A stretch of 20,178 bases of DNA from Larix sibirica (lineage: Eukaryota > Streptophyta > Pinopsida > Pinales > Pinaceae). A model generated the notes under the pieces. That model was not told where the DNA came from and made no database searches. It saw only the letters and a list, made by a program, of their open reading frames with translations. The position numbers were made by a program, and so were the translations under genes. This document shows, piece by piece, positions 1 to 10,600 of the stretch (positions within the stretch are counted from its first letter, which is position 1; each line of letters starts with the position of its first letter). The DNA lies in assembly GCA_004151065.3 (NCBI GenBank), contig NWUY0300013285.1, forward strand, positions 33,412-53,589. The letters run 5' to 3'.

Positions 1-440
1 TGGTTCTACAATATGTTTGATGTCATGGAAATCAAAACTCATAGCGCGCTGAAATGTAGCTCCAACGTTTTTTAAGCCAAAAGGAATTTCATATAAGCGA
101 AGGTACCCTAAGGAAAAATGAATACAGTTTTATGGTGATCCTCGGGTTTGGTCTAGATCTAGTTATAGCCTGAAAATCCATCCATAAAGGAAAATATTTC
201 ACTCCCCACACATTCCTGGATAATATGATCAATGAATGGTGTAGGGAAATTGTCAAGTTAGGACATGATTTATTCAAGTCACGAAAATTAGTACAAACTA
301 GAGTTCATTGAACAAATTAGAGGTCAATGTTGTTTTTCCTCCTAACTCAACATTGAAAAAAATTATGGCCAATAACCATCACAAAAGGAGAAAGAGTATC
401 CTGATACATAGAACTCTCATCATATTGAGAAACATGCAGA
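1..440 (-). pseudogene. Ty3/gypsy reverse transcriptase fragment, degenerate
   Basis: This is a remnant of the polymerase part of a gypsy Pol polyprotein, which in a live element would copy element RNA into cDNA in virus-like particles. Read on the minus strand, pieces recognisable as RT are CTNFRDLNKSCP, NFPTPFIDHII, FMDGFSGYN, EDHHKTVFIFP and PFGLKNVGATFQRAM. These match, in order, the N-terminal half of the gypsy RT domain. The fragment leaves the window before the catalytic YVDD box. It is broken by in-frame TAG codons at 159-161, 153-155 and 108-110, and by small frameshifts near 250-262 and 84-92. Upstream of about 310 similarity becomes weak. It lies beside an oppositely oriented protease-region fragment, so the order is disturbed. 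Confidence 0.85.
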
Positions 441-444
441 CTCT

Positions 445-700
445 ATGCCAAAGATACTGAAAGGTGTCTATAAAATAGCTTCGCACAATCCTAATGCTAG
501 GGCTGCTGTCAACTACTCTATTGTTGAAGATTTATCCCAAAAAACTTGTGTGATTCCTACTCTAGAAGTGTTACAAAGTTGCCCACTACAATGTAATGCA
601 CTTTTGGATGTTATAGGAAACATTGACTCCACAAACGATTTAGTGGCGAAGTTCAATCATACATATGACTCGAATAAATCATACATATGGGAAGTGTAGC
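445..700 (+). pseudogene. Ty3/gypsy Pol protease-region fragment (inverted relative to neighbours)
   Basis: An open stretch of 84 codons on the plus strand. The segment NPNARAAVNYSIVEDLSQ followed by TLEVLQSCPLQCNALL resembles a conserved stretch that, in some plant gypsy polyproteins, lies between gag and the aspartic protease core. The protease active-site triplet itself (DTG/DSG type) is not visible, and similarity stops near 700. The ATG at 445 is probably internal to the old polyprotein, not a true start. Its orientation is opposite to the RT fragment at 1-440, the leader at 805-2143 and the gag at 3190-4969, although its position between leader and RT fits the normal gene order. I recognise this motif from memory, so the assignment is moderate. 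Confidence 0.6.
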
Positions 701-1808
701 TAAGTCTGGAACTTCAACAATACTAAGGTACTGAAGAGAGTCCCCGTATACATACAATCCTGGGTAGACGCTTGATTAGGAATTGAAGGGATCTCTCTAA
801 AACCTAACCTCACCTGACCTCGTGCTTAACTCTGGTTTGAGTAGAGCATCCCAGGCACACTACTTTCAAAATTGGATTTTCCATATCCTCTTGAAAAGAC
901 CCACTATGTTTAAAAATCTGAATGATATTGGATAGTTTGCAGCTGCCATGGTCCAAGATCCTACGCTTATACTAGATTGGTGAACCCCATAAAAGAATAA
1001 ATTTCTTATTAATTTTAATTAAACATTTATTTTAAAATGGCTTTCTTACTCAAGGGATGCAGATATAAAACTTCTAGTATTCTATCCCTTAAAGGAAATA
1101 AACTTTAAGATCAAAAGTGCTCATAGAAAGCAAAGTAGTACTGAAATATTCACATGAAAAATAAGTATATATAACTCTCCTAGATTTTGCATCTTTTCCT
1201 TTCTCTTTTGTAAACAAACAAAATAAAAAAGCACAACTTTTTCTTTTCCAAAACTAAATGAAAATACTAAACCCTACTCGTATGGTTCTTTTTTTTTCGT
1301 TTTATGAAAAGAAATTTTTTTAAAACTTATAACTTTTTTTTATTTTTAATGTATGCAAATAAAGGAATCTAAAACTTGTACATTTTTTTGTTTTGTTTTG
1401 TAAATGACTAAAAAAAAATGAAATCATTTTTTTTTCTTTCAAGTTTTTCAATGCACACAAAGAAAAAAAGAAAGAACAAAAAATTTATTTACAAGGTGTG
1501 AAAGGGAAAAAAATAATTTTATTTCTTCTAAAAGAAAAAGAACAAAGAATAGATCTAAATTTTTTAAAAACTTGGAACAAACAGCGAGTAAGAAAAACTG
1601 AGAGAAACAAGAACCGTGGATGAAGAATAATAGGAAAAAATCCACAAAACTCAAATTGGCCTTGAAGAAAAAAAATTTCATTCTTGGAAAGAAGTCAATT
1701 CCTGAACTAATCAACCGAGACTTAACTTTTCACAGTCACTTTAGATAAATCAGCAACCCACATTCCCATCTCTGTGAACATAAAACTGAAAAAAAGGTAA
1801 ATTTGACA

Positions 1809-1870
1809 GATGCGGGCTATGCACTAGTAGCTCACGTGTACGCGACTATCTAGTATCCAGGTCATGTTCC
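1809..1870. repeat. Dispersed CG-rich motif, occurrence 1 (leader of copy 1)
   Basis: Begins gatgcgggctatgcactag and ends near aggtcatgttcc. Related stretches are at 2944-3006, 6210-6280 and 7361-7430, so the motif sits once in the leader and once in the LTR of each gypsy unit. Confidence 0.5.
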
Positions 1871-2143
1871 TGGGAAAAGATAAGATTTTTTCAAAAATAG
1901 AGAAAAGTGCAAGCCCAGAACACGTCTTTGATCACAACAGCTCGCGTACATACATGGGAAAAGTGAAAAAATTAAAAAAAATAACAACCTAGACGGATAA
2001 AATTCCTTTCTATAAGGGTTCTAAAATGAGTAGTTACTAAGTTAACAAAGGATATCTTCAAAAAACAGACTGAATCAAACAAAAACCAAATTAAAAAAAA
2101 AAAACACACAAAAAAAACCCTAACAACCCAAAATGGAGATAAT

Positions 2144-2160
2144 CCCTAGCGGAGTGGTCA
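2144..2160 (-). promoter_or_regulatory. Primer-binding-site-like sequence, copy 1
   Basis: The minus strand reads TGACCACTCCGCTAGGG, close to the TGGCGACTCCGCTGGGG-type site found after the 5' LTR of many plant gypsy elements and paired with the tRNA-Arg 3' end (family knowledge, from memory). It lies at the same place in the unit as the site at 6528-6545. An LTR ending in CA just upstream (2165-2166) is possible. Confidence 0.5.
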
Positions 2161-2813
2161 GTTATGTTTCAGGAAATTAATCCCTATTAACCTTTTGGGT
2201 TGAGTTACCACAGAGCGGTGCCCATAAACCATTCAAACAATCCTACCAATAAATGCAATCTAAATCAATTTACAGTTCAAGATAGAAAACAAAAACAAGG
2301 AAAGATTTCCTACCTCAGGTCCAATGTTTGTAGAAGATCCCTCTTCTCAACTTTGCTTCTAATTTATCTTTAATGATCTGCAATCGCAAACAAGCACAAA
2401 GATACAAGTAGACAACTGCAAATATAATGATTCAATTGCAAATGAATGTGTTGAATTTACAAGATAATTAAAAAACAAGAAATTAACACATTGCTAGATT
2501 TCACCTGCTCTCAAGTCAGGAAAGAGAATTCTTTATACAAAATAACAACAAGATACAAGATAGATTTCACCTACTCTCAGTCGCGGCACTGTTCTAAAAC
2601 TATATGTTGAGTTCCTCCATCTCGGGCCACAAAGAAAATAATTTGATATTTTCTTGGCAAGAAAGAAATGGAGAATGTTGGAAATGCAGATTTCCATATA
2701 TGGGGGTTTAATTGCAGACCTGGGAAAATAGGGTTTATGGATTCAATATGCAAAAGAGTAGCATAAGGGTTATTTTTCTTTCTTCTCTCTTCTATTTTGT
2801 TTCTGCTTGCCTC

Positions 2814-2820
2814 TTTAATA
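2814..2820 (-). promoter_or_regulatory. TATA-like box of LTR copy 1
   Basis: The minus strand reads GTATTAAAGAGG around this site, aligned with CACTATAAAAGAGG in copy 2. The position, some 650 bp before the PBS in transcription sense, suits an LTR core promoter. In this copy the box is degraded. Confidence 0.4.
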
Positions 2821-2943
2821 CTTTTGGGGAAGCGGTTAAGGAAGTTCCATTAGTTATTTATGGGAAAATGATAGTTGAATTACCATGAAACTCTTTTCAT
2901 GTTTCCCAAAATTTCTTTTTATTTGTTTACCTTCAAAACAGGG

Positions 2944-3006
2944 GGAATGCGGGATAGACACTAGAAACTCGCGTGGACATGGGCTAGGCATGCATAGGTC
3001 ACATCC
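2944..3006. repeat. Dispersed CG-rich motif, occurrence 2 (LTR of copy 1)
   Basis: Begins ggaatgcgggatagacact and ends near ataggtcacatcc. It is about 1.14 kb from occurrence 1, almost the same distance as between occurrences 3 and 4. Confidence 0.5.
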
Positions 3007-3189
3007 TTGTATAAATTTGGAGCGTTTTGAAGGTTTGACTTAGAAGGGATACTGGGGATTGAACCATAATGGGATAAGGGAGTTTGTAATGATGTAAATC
3101 AGCTAACAAAAGGCATGTTGCAAATATGTGACAAATCATGTTATAACAACGGGGAAATAGGAGCTGCACTAGCTAGTGAAGATTGATTT

Positions 3190-4969
3190 GACAAACTTTT
3201 CATTTGGTTATTAACAACTTCAACAACATTGTAATGGACTAAACCAACAATGCTATAATCATGTGGTCCAGGTTTTGGTTTGGATGGGTCTATACTAGAC
3301 CTCGGTGCATCTAGAATAATCTTGTAAAGGATCCTAGACTGAGAGTAAATCAGATCTAACTATTGGGCCTTAAATATGGCTTCTTCTTCGATGGTTACCC
3401 CTGAGGTGGAAACATCCTTGGAGATATATGGAAGCAAGGACTTAAGAAACCATTATAACAGAAACTTGGGGGGATGTTAGCCTTGATTATCCTCTTCCAT
3501 CTATGACACTCTTGTATATGACATAAGATGTGGGTAGCTTTGTTTTGTTTGAACTGAGACAATATGTCAGTACTGGCATCATACCGGACGAGAAGCAGAA
3601 AATGGCTCAAAAATATTGTTGCAAGATCATGAAAGAAACGTAATGATGAACCAGGAAATTCAATATACCATTTCACATAAACTCTAATGAGTGTGCATTG
3701 AAACATCCTTAGCCAAATAGAATCGTCGTTCAACAAATTCGAAGAACACCAAAGATGGAAAGTGGTAACATGATCTCTTCGATCCGCACTAACTTTGTAT
3801 TCAAACTTTGGGATGTATGATGGTAACTTGGTTGGGACTAGAGGCTAGTTCAGATCGTGACACACTTAATCACTCATTAGTTTCAATAGATATGGAAATT
3901 TTAAAGTTGCTAGATAAGGGAGTCTAGGTTTCCTGGAAAAAGAAGTGGGGTAGGAACCTTGGGGTGGGAAGTCTCCTCCCCTTAAATTTGCAAAGGATGG
4001 ATAGGGTTTTCCCCCTATCAATGTTTGTGCAACACTTTCTCTCCCAGAAAGGATTCCAGTGACTATGCATAGGGTTTCCCCCAGTAGGAATACCCTGAGT
4101 CCAATTGGGTTGGGCGTATGAAAAATTCCCCTCATCTGGAATCCTAGTTGATGGTATAAAGTTGCTACCTCTTCCATTAAACAATGAAAAAGGGGTAGAC
4201 CTATCAGGTATCGAGGACGATTGGAAACAACCCATCTGAGTATTAAAACCTATGAAAGGATTCACACCTGAAACATGCCCAATAGATTGGATTGGTCTAG
4301 TCCCAAAAGAGGGAAAGGATGGGGGAATATGAGCTCCGTGCAAGGGGAAACCTTGGAATGGTATAGAAGAACCACTAAAACCAACAATAGGATTCGAAAA
4401 TAAGAATTATTTGGGAAATTAGGCATCCCCAATGCCGACATACTAGATGTAATGGCACTATATCCAAAAGGAGATGAAAAAATGACACTTAAAGATTGAG
4501 TAACCACTAAACCTATAGGTGGGTATGTAGTGCCAACAATAACCATAAGAGTTGAACTAGCTATGGTTGCATTTAACATTTGGGTACTGACAAGAGGAGG
4601 AGAAAATACTCCTGGGACAATAAATGATGTGGGAGAATGAGCCTCTCCTTAACTTCCCCCTAGATCATACATGACTAAACCTATGCTAATCTGATAAGCA
4701 ATTATTGTCTGCTCAGAAACACTTGGAATCTGCACTAATACTAAATCGCTAGGTATAGTTAAATGGGAGTTAAAGGGTCTTACAAAACCTTCAGCTTTCA
4801 AATCTTCAACTTTGGTGTGTGGTACAGAAGTGTAATTTCTTGTAGGTTGTGGTTCATCGAGTAGATTGATGGAACTTGTAGGCTCAAAAGAGACTGTTTT
4901 GTTTGTTATGTTCCTTTGTGTACGTAGTGGAGGTTCAAATGTAACTGAGGGAAGATTTTGAATCCTCAT
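3190..4969 (-). pseudogene. Ty3/gypsy gag (capsid) pseudogene
   Basis: Gag would form the virus-like particle. The reading starts best at the ATG at 4967-4969, just after the leader. The N-terminal half is a low-complexity, Pro/Ser/Gly/Asn-rich region (for example TGGNPMHSHWNPF). It is followed by the capsid domain: VPTKLPSYIPKFE, TTFHLWCSSN, NDDSIWLRMFQ, VKWYIEFPG, FFHDLATIFLSHF and HIQECHRWKRIIKA. The C-terminal part includes SKPKPGPH near 3265. These are the blocks of the Retrotrans_gag family, about 590 codons in all. It is broken by stops (4649, 3866, about 3845, 3360) and by frameshifts near 4405, about 4080 and in the C6 run near 3467. No zinc knuckle and no pol follow; copy 1 of the LTR-like unit comes next. 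Confidence 0.85.
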
Positions 4970-6209
4970 GGACCAACGAAGTGATTGATATTCCACACTC
5001 AACCTCACACGACCTCGTGCTTAACTCTGGTGTTAGTGGAGCTTCCCAGCCACACCCTTGTGGTGTTGGATTTCTTCCTATCCTTCTAAAGAGACCACTA
5101 AGTTTAAAATTTTATAATTACCTTGGGTTGTTAGCTTACAACCTATCCCAAGATCCTATAACTTAATCTAAATTGGTGAACCCTACCAAAAGATAAAATT
5201 CTTATTGATTTTAAATTAAGCATTATTTTTAAGTGGTTGTTCTTTACTCAGAGGAACGAAAGTGAAACTAGTGACGTTCCAACACTTACAAAAAATAAAA
5301 GAAACTTTTAAAGATATAGAAGCGTAAAAAGAAAAATGCTCTTTAACTTGAAAAAAAAAACATTTATTTAAAGCACAAAAATTTTTCCAAAAAAGAAAAT
5401 TTTCCTTTTTAATTTTCATTCTTTTAATAAAACTACTTTGAAAAAGACAAATAAAAGCAACCTTTTGTCTTTTCAAAACTAAAAGAAACAACCTAGCCCA
5501 TGGGGGGTAGAGAAATTGATAATGAGTAATTGAGTTGATAAGTTGTAAATGGNAAAAGAGAAGAAACAACCCAAACCAAACAAAACTAAAAAACAATTAT
5601 GTTTTCTTTTTCTTTTCTTAAAACTAAAAACTAACGCACAATTTAAAAGAAAGAAAAAAAACTTTTCTTTTTCTTTTTGAAAATTCAAAAATAACAGTTT
5701 TTTTATTTTTCAAAGAGTGGAAAATTTTTTCAAAGAAAACAAACATTTCCTTTCTAAAAAAACCGAACTTTTTTGTTTAATTATTGCAGAAAAAAAGAAG
5801 TATCAAACAACTTATAAAAGTTTCACCTCATTTAATGCACCAAAATGCAAATAAAAGAATAAAAAAAAAGACCTTTTTCAAATGCAAAACAATCAACAAT
5901 AAAACTTACAAAGCAGGAAACTTTTATCGAATTTTTGTGATGATATCAACATAAAAGTACAGGTATGAATATAAGTATTTTTGCAAGAATCTGGACCGCT
6001 AAAAACTTTACAAACGCATCCCAAAAACAGAAAATGGGAATAAAATCCTAAAAATGAAAAGACTTGTTTTTGTTTTTTATTTGTAAAAAAAAGTGTTGAA
6101 ACCTGAAAATAATAGCAAACTTCATACCCTTACAGTCAACTTAGACAAACAGCAACCCACATTTCTAGTTCAGGGAAAAAGAAATTGAAAAAGGAACAAA
6201 AATAGGGAT

Positions 6210-6280
6210 GTATGCGGGCTAGACACAGGTAGGTCGCATGGACACAAATATCCAGTGGATAGGTTAGTACATGGGCAGAT
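6210..6280. repeat. Dispersed CG-rich motif, occurrence 3 (leader of copy 2)
   Basis: Contains tgcgggctagacacaggtag and then gtcgcatggacac. It is the clearest of the four occurrences. Confidence 0.5.
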
Positions 6281-6527
6281 ACAATATTTTTTGTAGAAAA
6301 CAACAACCTACAGGAAAGGTACGTGACTGGATACTATTACTCGTGTATATGCAAAGGAAAAGGAAAAATATAAGAATTTTGGTGCCCCAACACCAAGACT
6401 TCTTCTCATAAGGGTTCTAAGATGACAAACTAACGAGCTAAGATAAGAAAAATACAAAAGGTAAAAAAAAAGCAAAAATAGTTACACAACAAACAAAAAA
6501 CCCCTAACTACCCAAAACGGAAAAACA

Positions 6528-6545
6528 CTCCAGTGGAGTCACCAA
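6528..6545 (-). promoter_or_regulatory. Primer-binding-site-like sequence, copy 2
   Basis: The minus strand reads TTGGTGACTCCACTGGAG. Against the TGGCGACTCCGCTGGGG-type site, the two CpG positions are TpG or CpA here, the pattern expected from decay of methylated cytosines. It lies directly between the LTR-like part and the leader. Confidence 0.55.
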
Positions 6546-7234
6546 TTCTGTTTTGAGAAATTAAACCTACCCTAGTAGTCTTTGGGAAACCACCACATAG
6601 CAATACCCAAAAGAAACTCAAAGTATTTAGACAAAATAAATTCAAACACTTTGCGAGCAAACGTTCTTGGAAAGCACAGAGAGGGTTTTAGAATAATAAC
6701 TCACCCAAAATCCTATCATTTGATGTAGATCCCTTTGGTTATTTGTTGCTCTGATATTCTCACCAACACTTCAAGACTAAACCTGAAAATGAGCAAAGAT
6801 TGACAAGAAAGTAGTTACTACTACAAAAATATATTTTTATAAACAAATTATTGAATAACTCATCCACATTCAAGAATTTAAAAACAGAAAGTAAAATACT
6901 CAAATTTGGATGGAAAATGATTTCTTTTATAAATTAAACAACAAGTTACAGAAAGATATCACCTAAACCTTGTTGCAACACGGTTATGAAACTGAGATCA
7001 GGGTCCTTCCACCTAGGCCTTTTTCAGTTCACTGCAGGAGATATGCCCAAAAGAATCACTTCAATTATTTGGCACAATAGAGACCCTCAACAATGGCTGA
7101 AAAACTAGGTTTCAGATAAGGGAATGGGGCTTTTGCAGACTAGGGACAATAGGGATTTTAATTCTAAATATAATCCAACATCATGAAGGTACTCTCAAAA
7201 TGATTCGGTCCCCAAATTCCTTCTCCTATGCCTC

Positions 7235-7241
7235 TTTTATA
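7235..7241 (-). promoter_or_regulatory. TATA box of LTR copy 2
   Basis: The minus strand reads CACTATAAAAGAGG, a near-consensus plant TATA box about 690 bp before the PBS in transcription sense. The block is conserved in copy 1, which supports it as the LTR core promoter of the family. Confidence 0.5.
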
Positions 7242-7360
7242 GTGATGGGGAGGTAGTTAAGGAGGTTATGAGTGGTTACTTACAGGATTGGAATAGTTGG
7301 GAATGGCCAAAACTATAATATTTCCCATAAAGTAACTTTATTTTATTTTTTACCCTTGAA

Positions 7361-7430
7361 TAGGCATGTACACGGGCTAGCTAAAGGTAGGTTGCATGAA
7401 CGTAGACTATACACACATAGGTCATGTACA
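7361..7430. repeat. Dispersed CG-rich motif, occurrence 4 (LTR of copy 2)
   Basis: Contains cacgggctagctaaaggtag and then gttgcatgaacg, ending in aggtcatgtacat. Confidence 0.5.
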
Positions 7431-7665
7431 TCTTGGAAAACATATTTTTTTAAGAGTTTTTCTCAAGAATAACTATTATTCATAGTTTATTACGGATCAA
7501 GGGAGTCTGCAAAAGAGGTATGTGGATAAGATAGGCCATCATAGCATCTATGGGACAAGTGTGACAAAAGATGCTATAACACTAAGTTAAAGAAAGTCTC
7601 GATCTGCAAGTGATATCAATTTGAGAAAAGGCTTTATCTGATTCTAATTAAGTATGAAACAATAA

Positions 7666-10600
7666 AGGTGACAAAGGGAGAAATTTGTTGACCGTTGTGC
7701 AAGAAAAGTTTATATCCCTCCGAACATGTGCAAGAAAACTAGTGAATGCGCCAAAACATTGCACATATGAATCAAGTGGAAATAACATCGACATTGCATA
7801 GCCCAAGCATGATTCCTACCAATGTTGTGTAGAGAAAGAAAGAGCTTTGCTGGCATTCCAAATAAAGAAGCGTCACAATCACAGAGAAGAGTTGAGAATG
7901 TAAGAAAGGATGTATACCATAGCGACATTTGGATGCAATATAAGAGGTTTAAAGGAAACAATGGAAGAATAGAACAATTGTGTTACTGTAGGTTAACGTG
8001 CCAACAAGTGACCATTGAAGCACCAAATAAAGGGCCATGACATTGTTGTGATGAATTTTTAAAAGGTTAATGGTGCTTGGCATGGTTTCATTGGAGTTTC
8101 TATTCATAACCACATAATGGCACGAATTTATTATGCACATGGATGAGAGTAGTTATAAGATTTGAAACCCCATGCATCACTGACTGGAAAGCTTGATCAT
8201 GCAAAGGTCATAGAACAAAGTTGAGTTGCAATGAAGGAAAAGAGATTACGTCAGCAGAACAATGATACAAAGAATCATATCCGGAGCAGAGAAATTCAAT
8301 AAAGCCTTATTATTTCTGAAATGGTAAAGATGCATGATTAGGGTTGAAGTATCCATGCTTAGCTTACTTCTAGGTTTGGAGAGAAATTATGTATTAAGGT
8401 CATATCTTCATGACTTCCACCCCATTTTTTCTTGTAGATAACTTCTGCCATACTAAAAGAAAGGATGAATGCCATTTCCCATATTTAGTGCTTACCATTT
8501 GAAATGCATTTTTCTTGAAACAGGAAAAAAATAATCTAGTTTAGAATGTTTGATTGACTGACATTGTAAATTTGTAGTGGAACTTTATTATCAATGCTCA
8601 TCAACAAAAGGTAAGAACAATGGGATTTTATTTGTGATTTTATTTTCTCTCACACTAGCATGAACCTTATTCATTACACCTGTCTTGGTAGGTATTTGTT
8701 AGAAGGGTACTCACCAGCTGACTAAAAACTAAGGAAATACATCTCTCGGATTCACAAAGAAGTATTCCATGATCTAAAAAATAACTTAGCCCTAATAATT
8801 TATGTTCAATTATGTTGTTGTTTAAGTAATTTTGAAATTGTATCATTCTTGTTTTGACAACTTTTTATAAATCTGATCTTGCAATGGAACAAATGGAAAT
8901 CTAATAGAAAAGCATGTCCCTCAAGCACCCTTGATCCCCTGTGCACATTCTTAGAATATGCTATGAAATATGTGTTGTTGAGACCCCTTCTAATCCCCTA
9001 AGAGTACCATGGCTTACCATGTCCTTCATTCACCCTTGCAGCTAGTCCAACCTTGATCCCTCTAGGTGAGATTGATTACCTTCCTCCTTGAAACAACCCT
9101 CATCCTAGCATTATTAGGATGTCGATTTGGGAGATGACTAGGGACACTTGAGAAACTTGGAGAATCAACTATATGTAGGGTGACTTTGCAAAAATAAGGA
9201 GAGTATAAGCAGCAAATGATTTGGGAGTAACATTGAAATCATGGATAAACTTGGGAAATGCAATGTCAGAGGGAGTAATGCTTGTAATTTGGCTTGGCAT
9301 GTTTCCCAATATTTACCCCTAACACAATGCTCTTACAATGTTCAATGTTGTTTAGGGTTGGATTTGATGCTTCAATTTTTTCAGCTTGTTCTCGGTCCTT
9401 TTTCTTGTGATTCATGGTTTGAAAGAGAATTTGAAATGATTGAATTTATACAATTTCTACTTTCAACTGAGATTTAAGCTGAAGTTGTTGGTCTACTTTT
9501 GATTTTTCTTATCTGTAACCAATAGCTTTAATTGATTTCTAATTTTCTTCCTTGTGGTGTGATTAGTCTTGATGGATTGCTTTGATTGTACATACCCTCT
9601 TTCTTCTTCATGTTTTGATCAATCTTTGCAGCTCATACTATAAGTCAAAACCTTTGGCATCAAATAACATGAAGGGTTTTTCGAAACCCATGACTTAACC
9701 TGTTGGGGGTGTCAAGGGGTAGGGTATGCATAGTGGCTCCATTGGGAAGACGTGAATCATATTTGACTAACACCCAAGCAATTCATCTGAGCATTCTTAC
9801 AAGTTATATGGAATCCCATAGTAGGACCCTTGTCATGGTGAAACGCTAAGAGCCTTGAAAGAGATTATACGAGAACAATAATTAGTAGGTCTCTAGGTGT
9901 CTTTCAGTTATTCTCTAGCAAGCTCCGCCCACTTTACGCACTTAATTGGCTAAATCAGAGCGATGAAAGTGCATAGCAAATCAAAATGACTCTAAATTTT
10001 ATCTTGTGCCCTTATGGGGCTTACTAAATATTTCTCCAATATACTCACTAAAAAAGAAAAAAATATCTAAGAGATCAAAAATAAATATGCATCTACATAT
10101 AAAAACCAAAGGAGTAAATTGGGACAAGAGCATTCAGACGTAAAAAAAAAATTAAGTGGCAACTATGTCGAGAGTATAGACACTTGCATGAAGCAAAACC
10201 ATGCATGTGGTATAAGATATGAGGACCAAAATTTAAGCACTCATCTAACTTATGGTTTCTAGTTTGTGGTGTTATGACCAATGCAAAGCACATTTTGGAC
10301 TTAAGTTGGGTAAATAAAATACATACTCTCGCTCCTAGAGAACAAACATAAGATTATCGTAGGTCTGCTTTCATTGATTCATATCTTATTGAGAATTTGA
10401 ATATATGTTGAAGTGGTACCCATGAATACAAGAACTATTATGTCAATCCGAAGAGATCATCTTTATGACTTTGATGAATGTAAGTATTTGAGTGATCTAA
10501 GGTAGAGATAATTGGTTCTTCTAATGGTTTGCCAATTTTTGTGGCCACAACATCCCCCCTACTTTATTTATTTTGCAATAGAAAATCCATGAACCCCGTG

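Larger units (their letters stand above)
805..3225 (-). mobile_element. Gypsy unit copy 1: LTR-like part, PBS and leader
   Basis: Direct repeat of the unit at about 5001-7665. Shared landmarks in the same order are a 21-bp identical block (816-836 versus 5011-5031), the ggtgaaccc block near 983 and 5176, the cagcaacccacatt block near 1753 and 6150, a PBS-like site (2144-2160 versus 6528-6545), a TATA-like box (2814-2820 versus 7235-7241) and a tgtgacaaa block near 3127 and 7559. In minus-strand sense the LTR-like part is about 3225-2165 and the leader about 2143-805. The leader is full of A and T homopolymer runs (about 1180-1700). No gag follows this leader; homology ends at about 805. The high-coordinate boundary is fuzzy because the end of gag and the start of the LTR cannot be separated by eye. 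Confidence 0.7.
1..7665 (-). mobile_element. Tandem, decayed Ty3/gypsy LTR retrotransposon remnants
   Basis: This block is built from pieces of one Ty3/gypsy-type family. On the minus strand the order is LTR-like part, PBS-like site, leader and gag (about 7665 down to 3190), then a second LTR-like part, PBS-like site and leader (about 3225 down to 805), then a protease-region fragment on the opposite strand and an RT fragment. The two LTR-to-leader units are clearly homologous by eye but well diverged, so the insertion is old. Outer limits are estimates. I could not find TG...CA ends, a polypurine tract or a target site duplication. The element ran off the window at base 1. Family assignment rests on the gag and RT motifs; the lineage within Ty3/gypsy (perhaps Tat-like, judging from the PBS) is uncertain. 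Confidence 0.75.
5001..7665 (-). mobile_element. Gypsy unit copy 2: LTR-like part, PBS and leader
   Basis: Second copy of the unit at about 805-3225, in the same orientation about 4.2-4.4 kb away. In minus-strand sense the LTR-like part is about 7665-6550 and the leader 6527 to about 5001, leading straight into gag. The leader is about 190 bp longer than in copy 1. It is dominated by A and T runs between about 5280 and 5900 and contains the only ambiguous base of the window (n at 5553). Beyond 7665 the similarity to copy 1 fades. I saw no terminal TG or flanking duplication. Confidence 0.7.

Noticed and set aside
1448-1714. 88-codon minus-strand frame rich in Phe and Leu, resembling a membrane protein
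   Set aside because: It comes from A/T homopolymer runs of the leader; TTT-rich codons mimic a hydrophobic segment. The frames at 5216-5688 are the same artefact.
4981-5166. 61-codon plus-strand open frame at the leader-gag border
   Set aside because: It is antisense to the gypsy leader and is explained by the conserved leader block.
7710-8140. Overlapping open frames on both strands
   Set aside because: Short, with no motif on either strand; neither strand is favoured.
9241-9477. 78-codon plus-strand open frame with many Cys
   Set aside because: The Cys spacing does not fit a known finger or secreted peptide pattern, and there is no clear signal peptide.
9590-9645. Pyrimidine-rich stretch ending in tttgcag, like a splice acceptor
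   Set aside because: There is no coding exon after it and no matching donor, so it cannot be told from chance.
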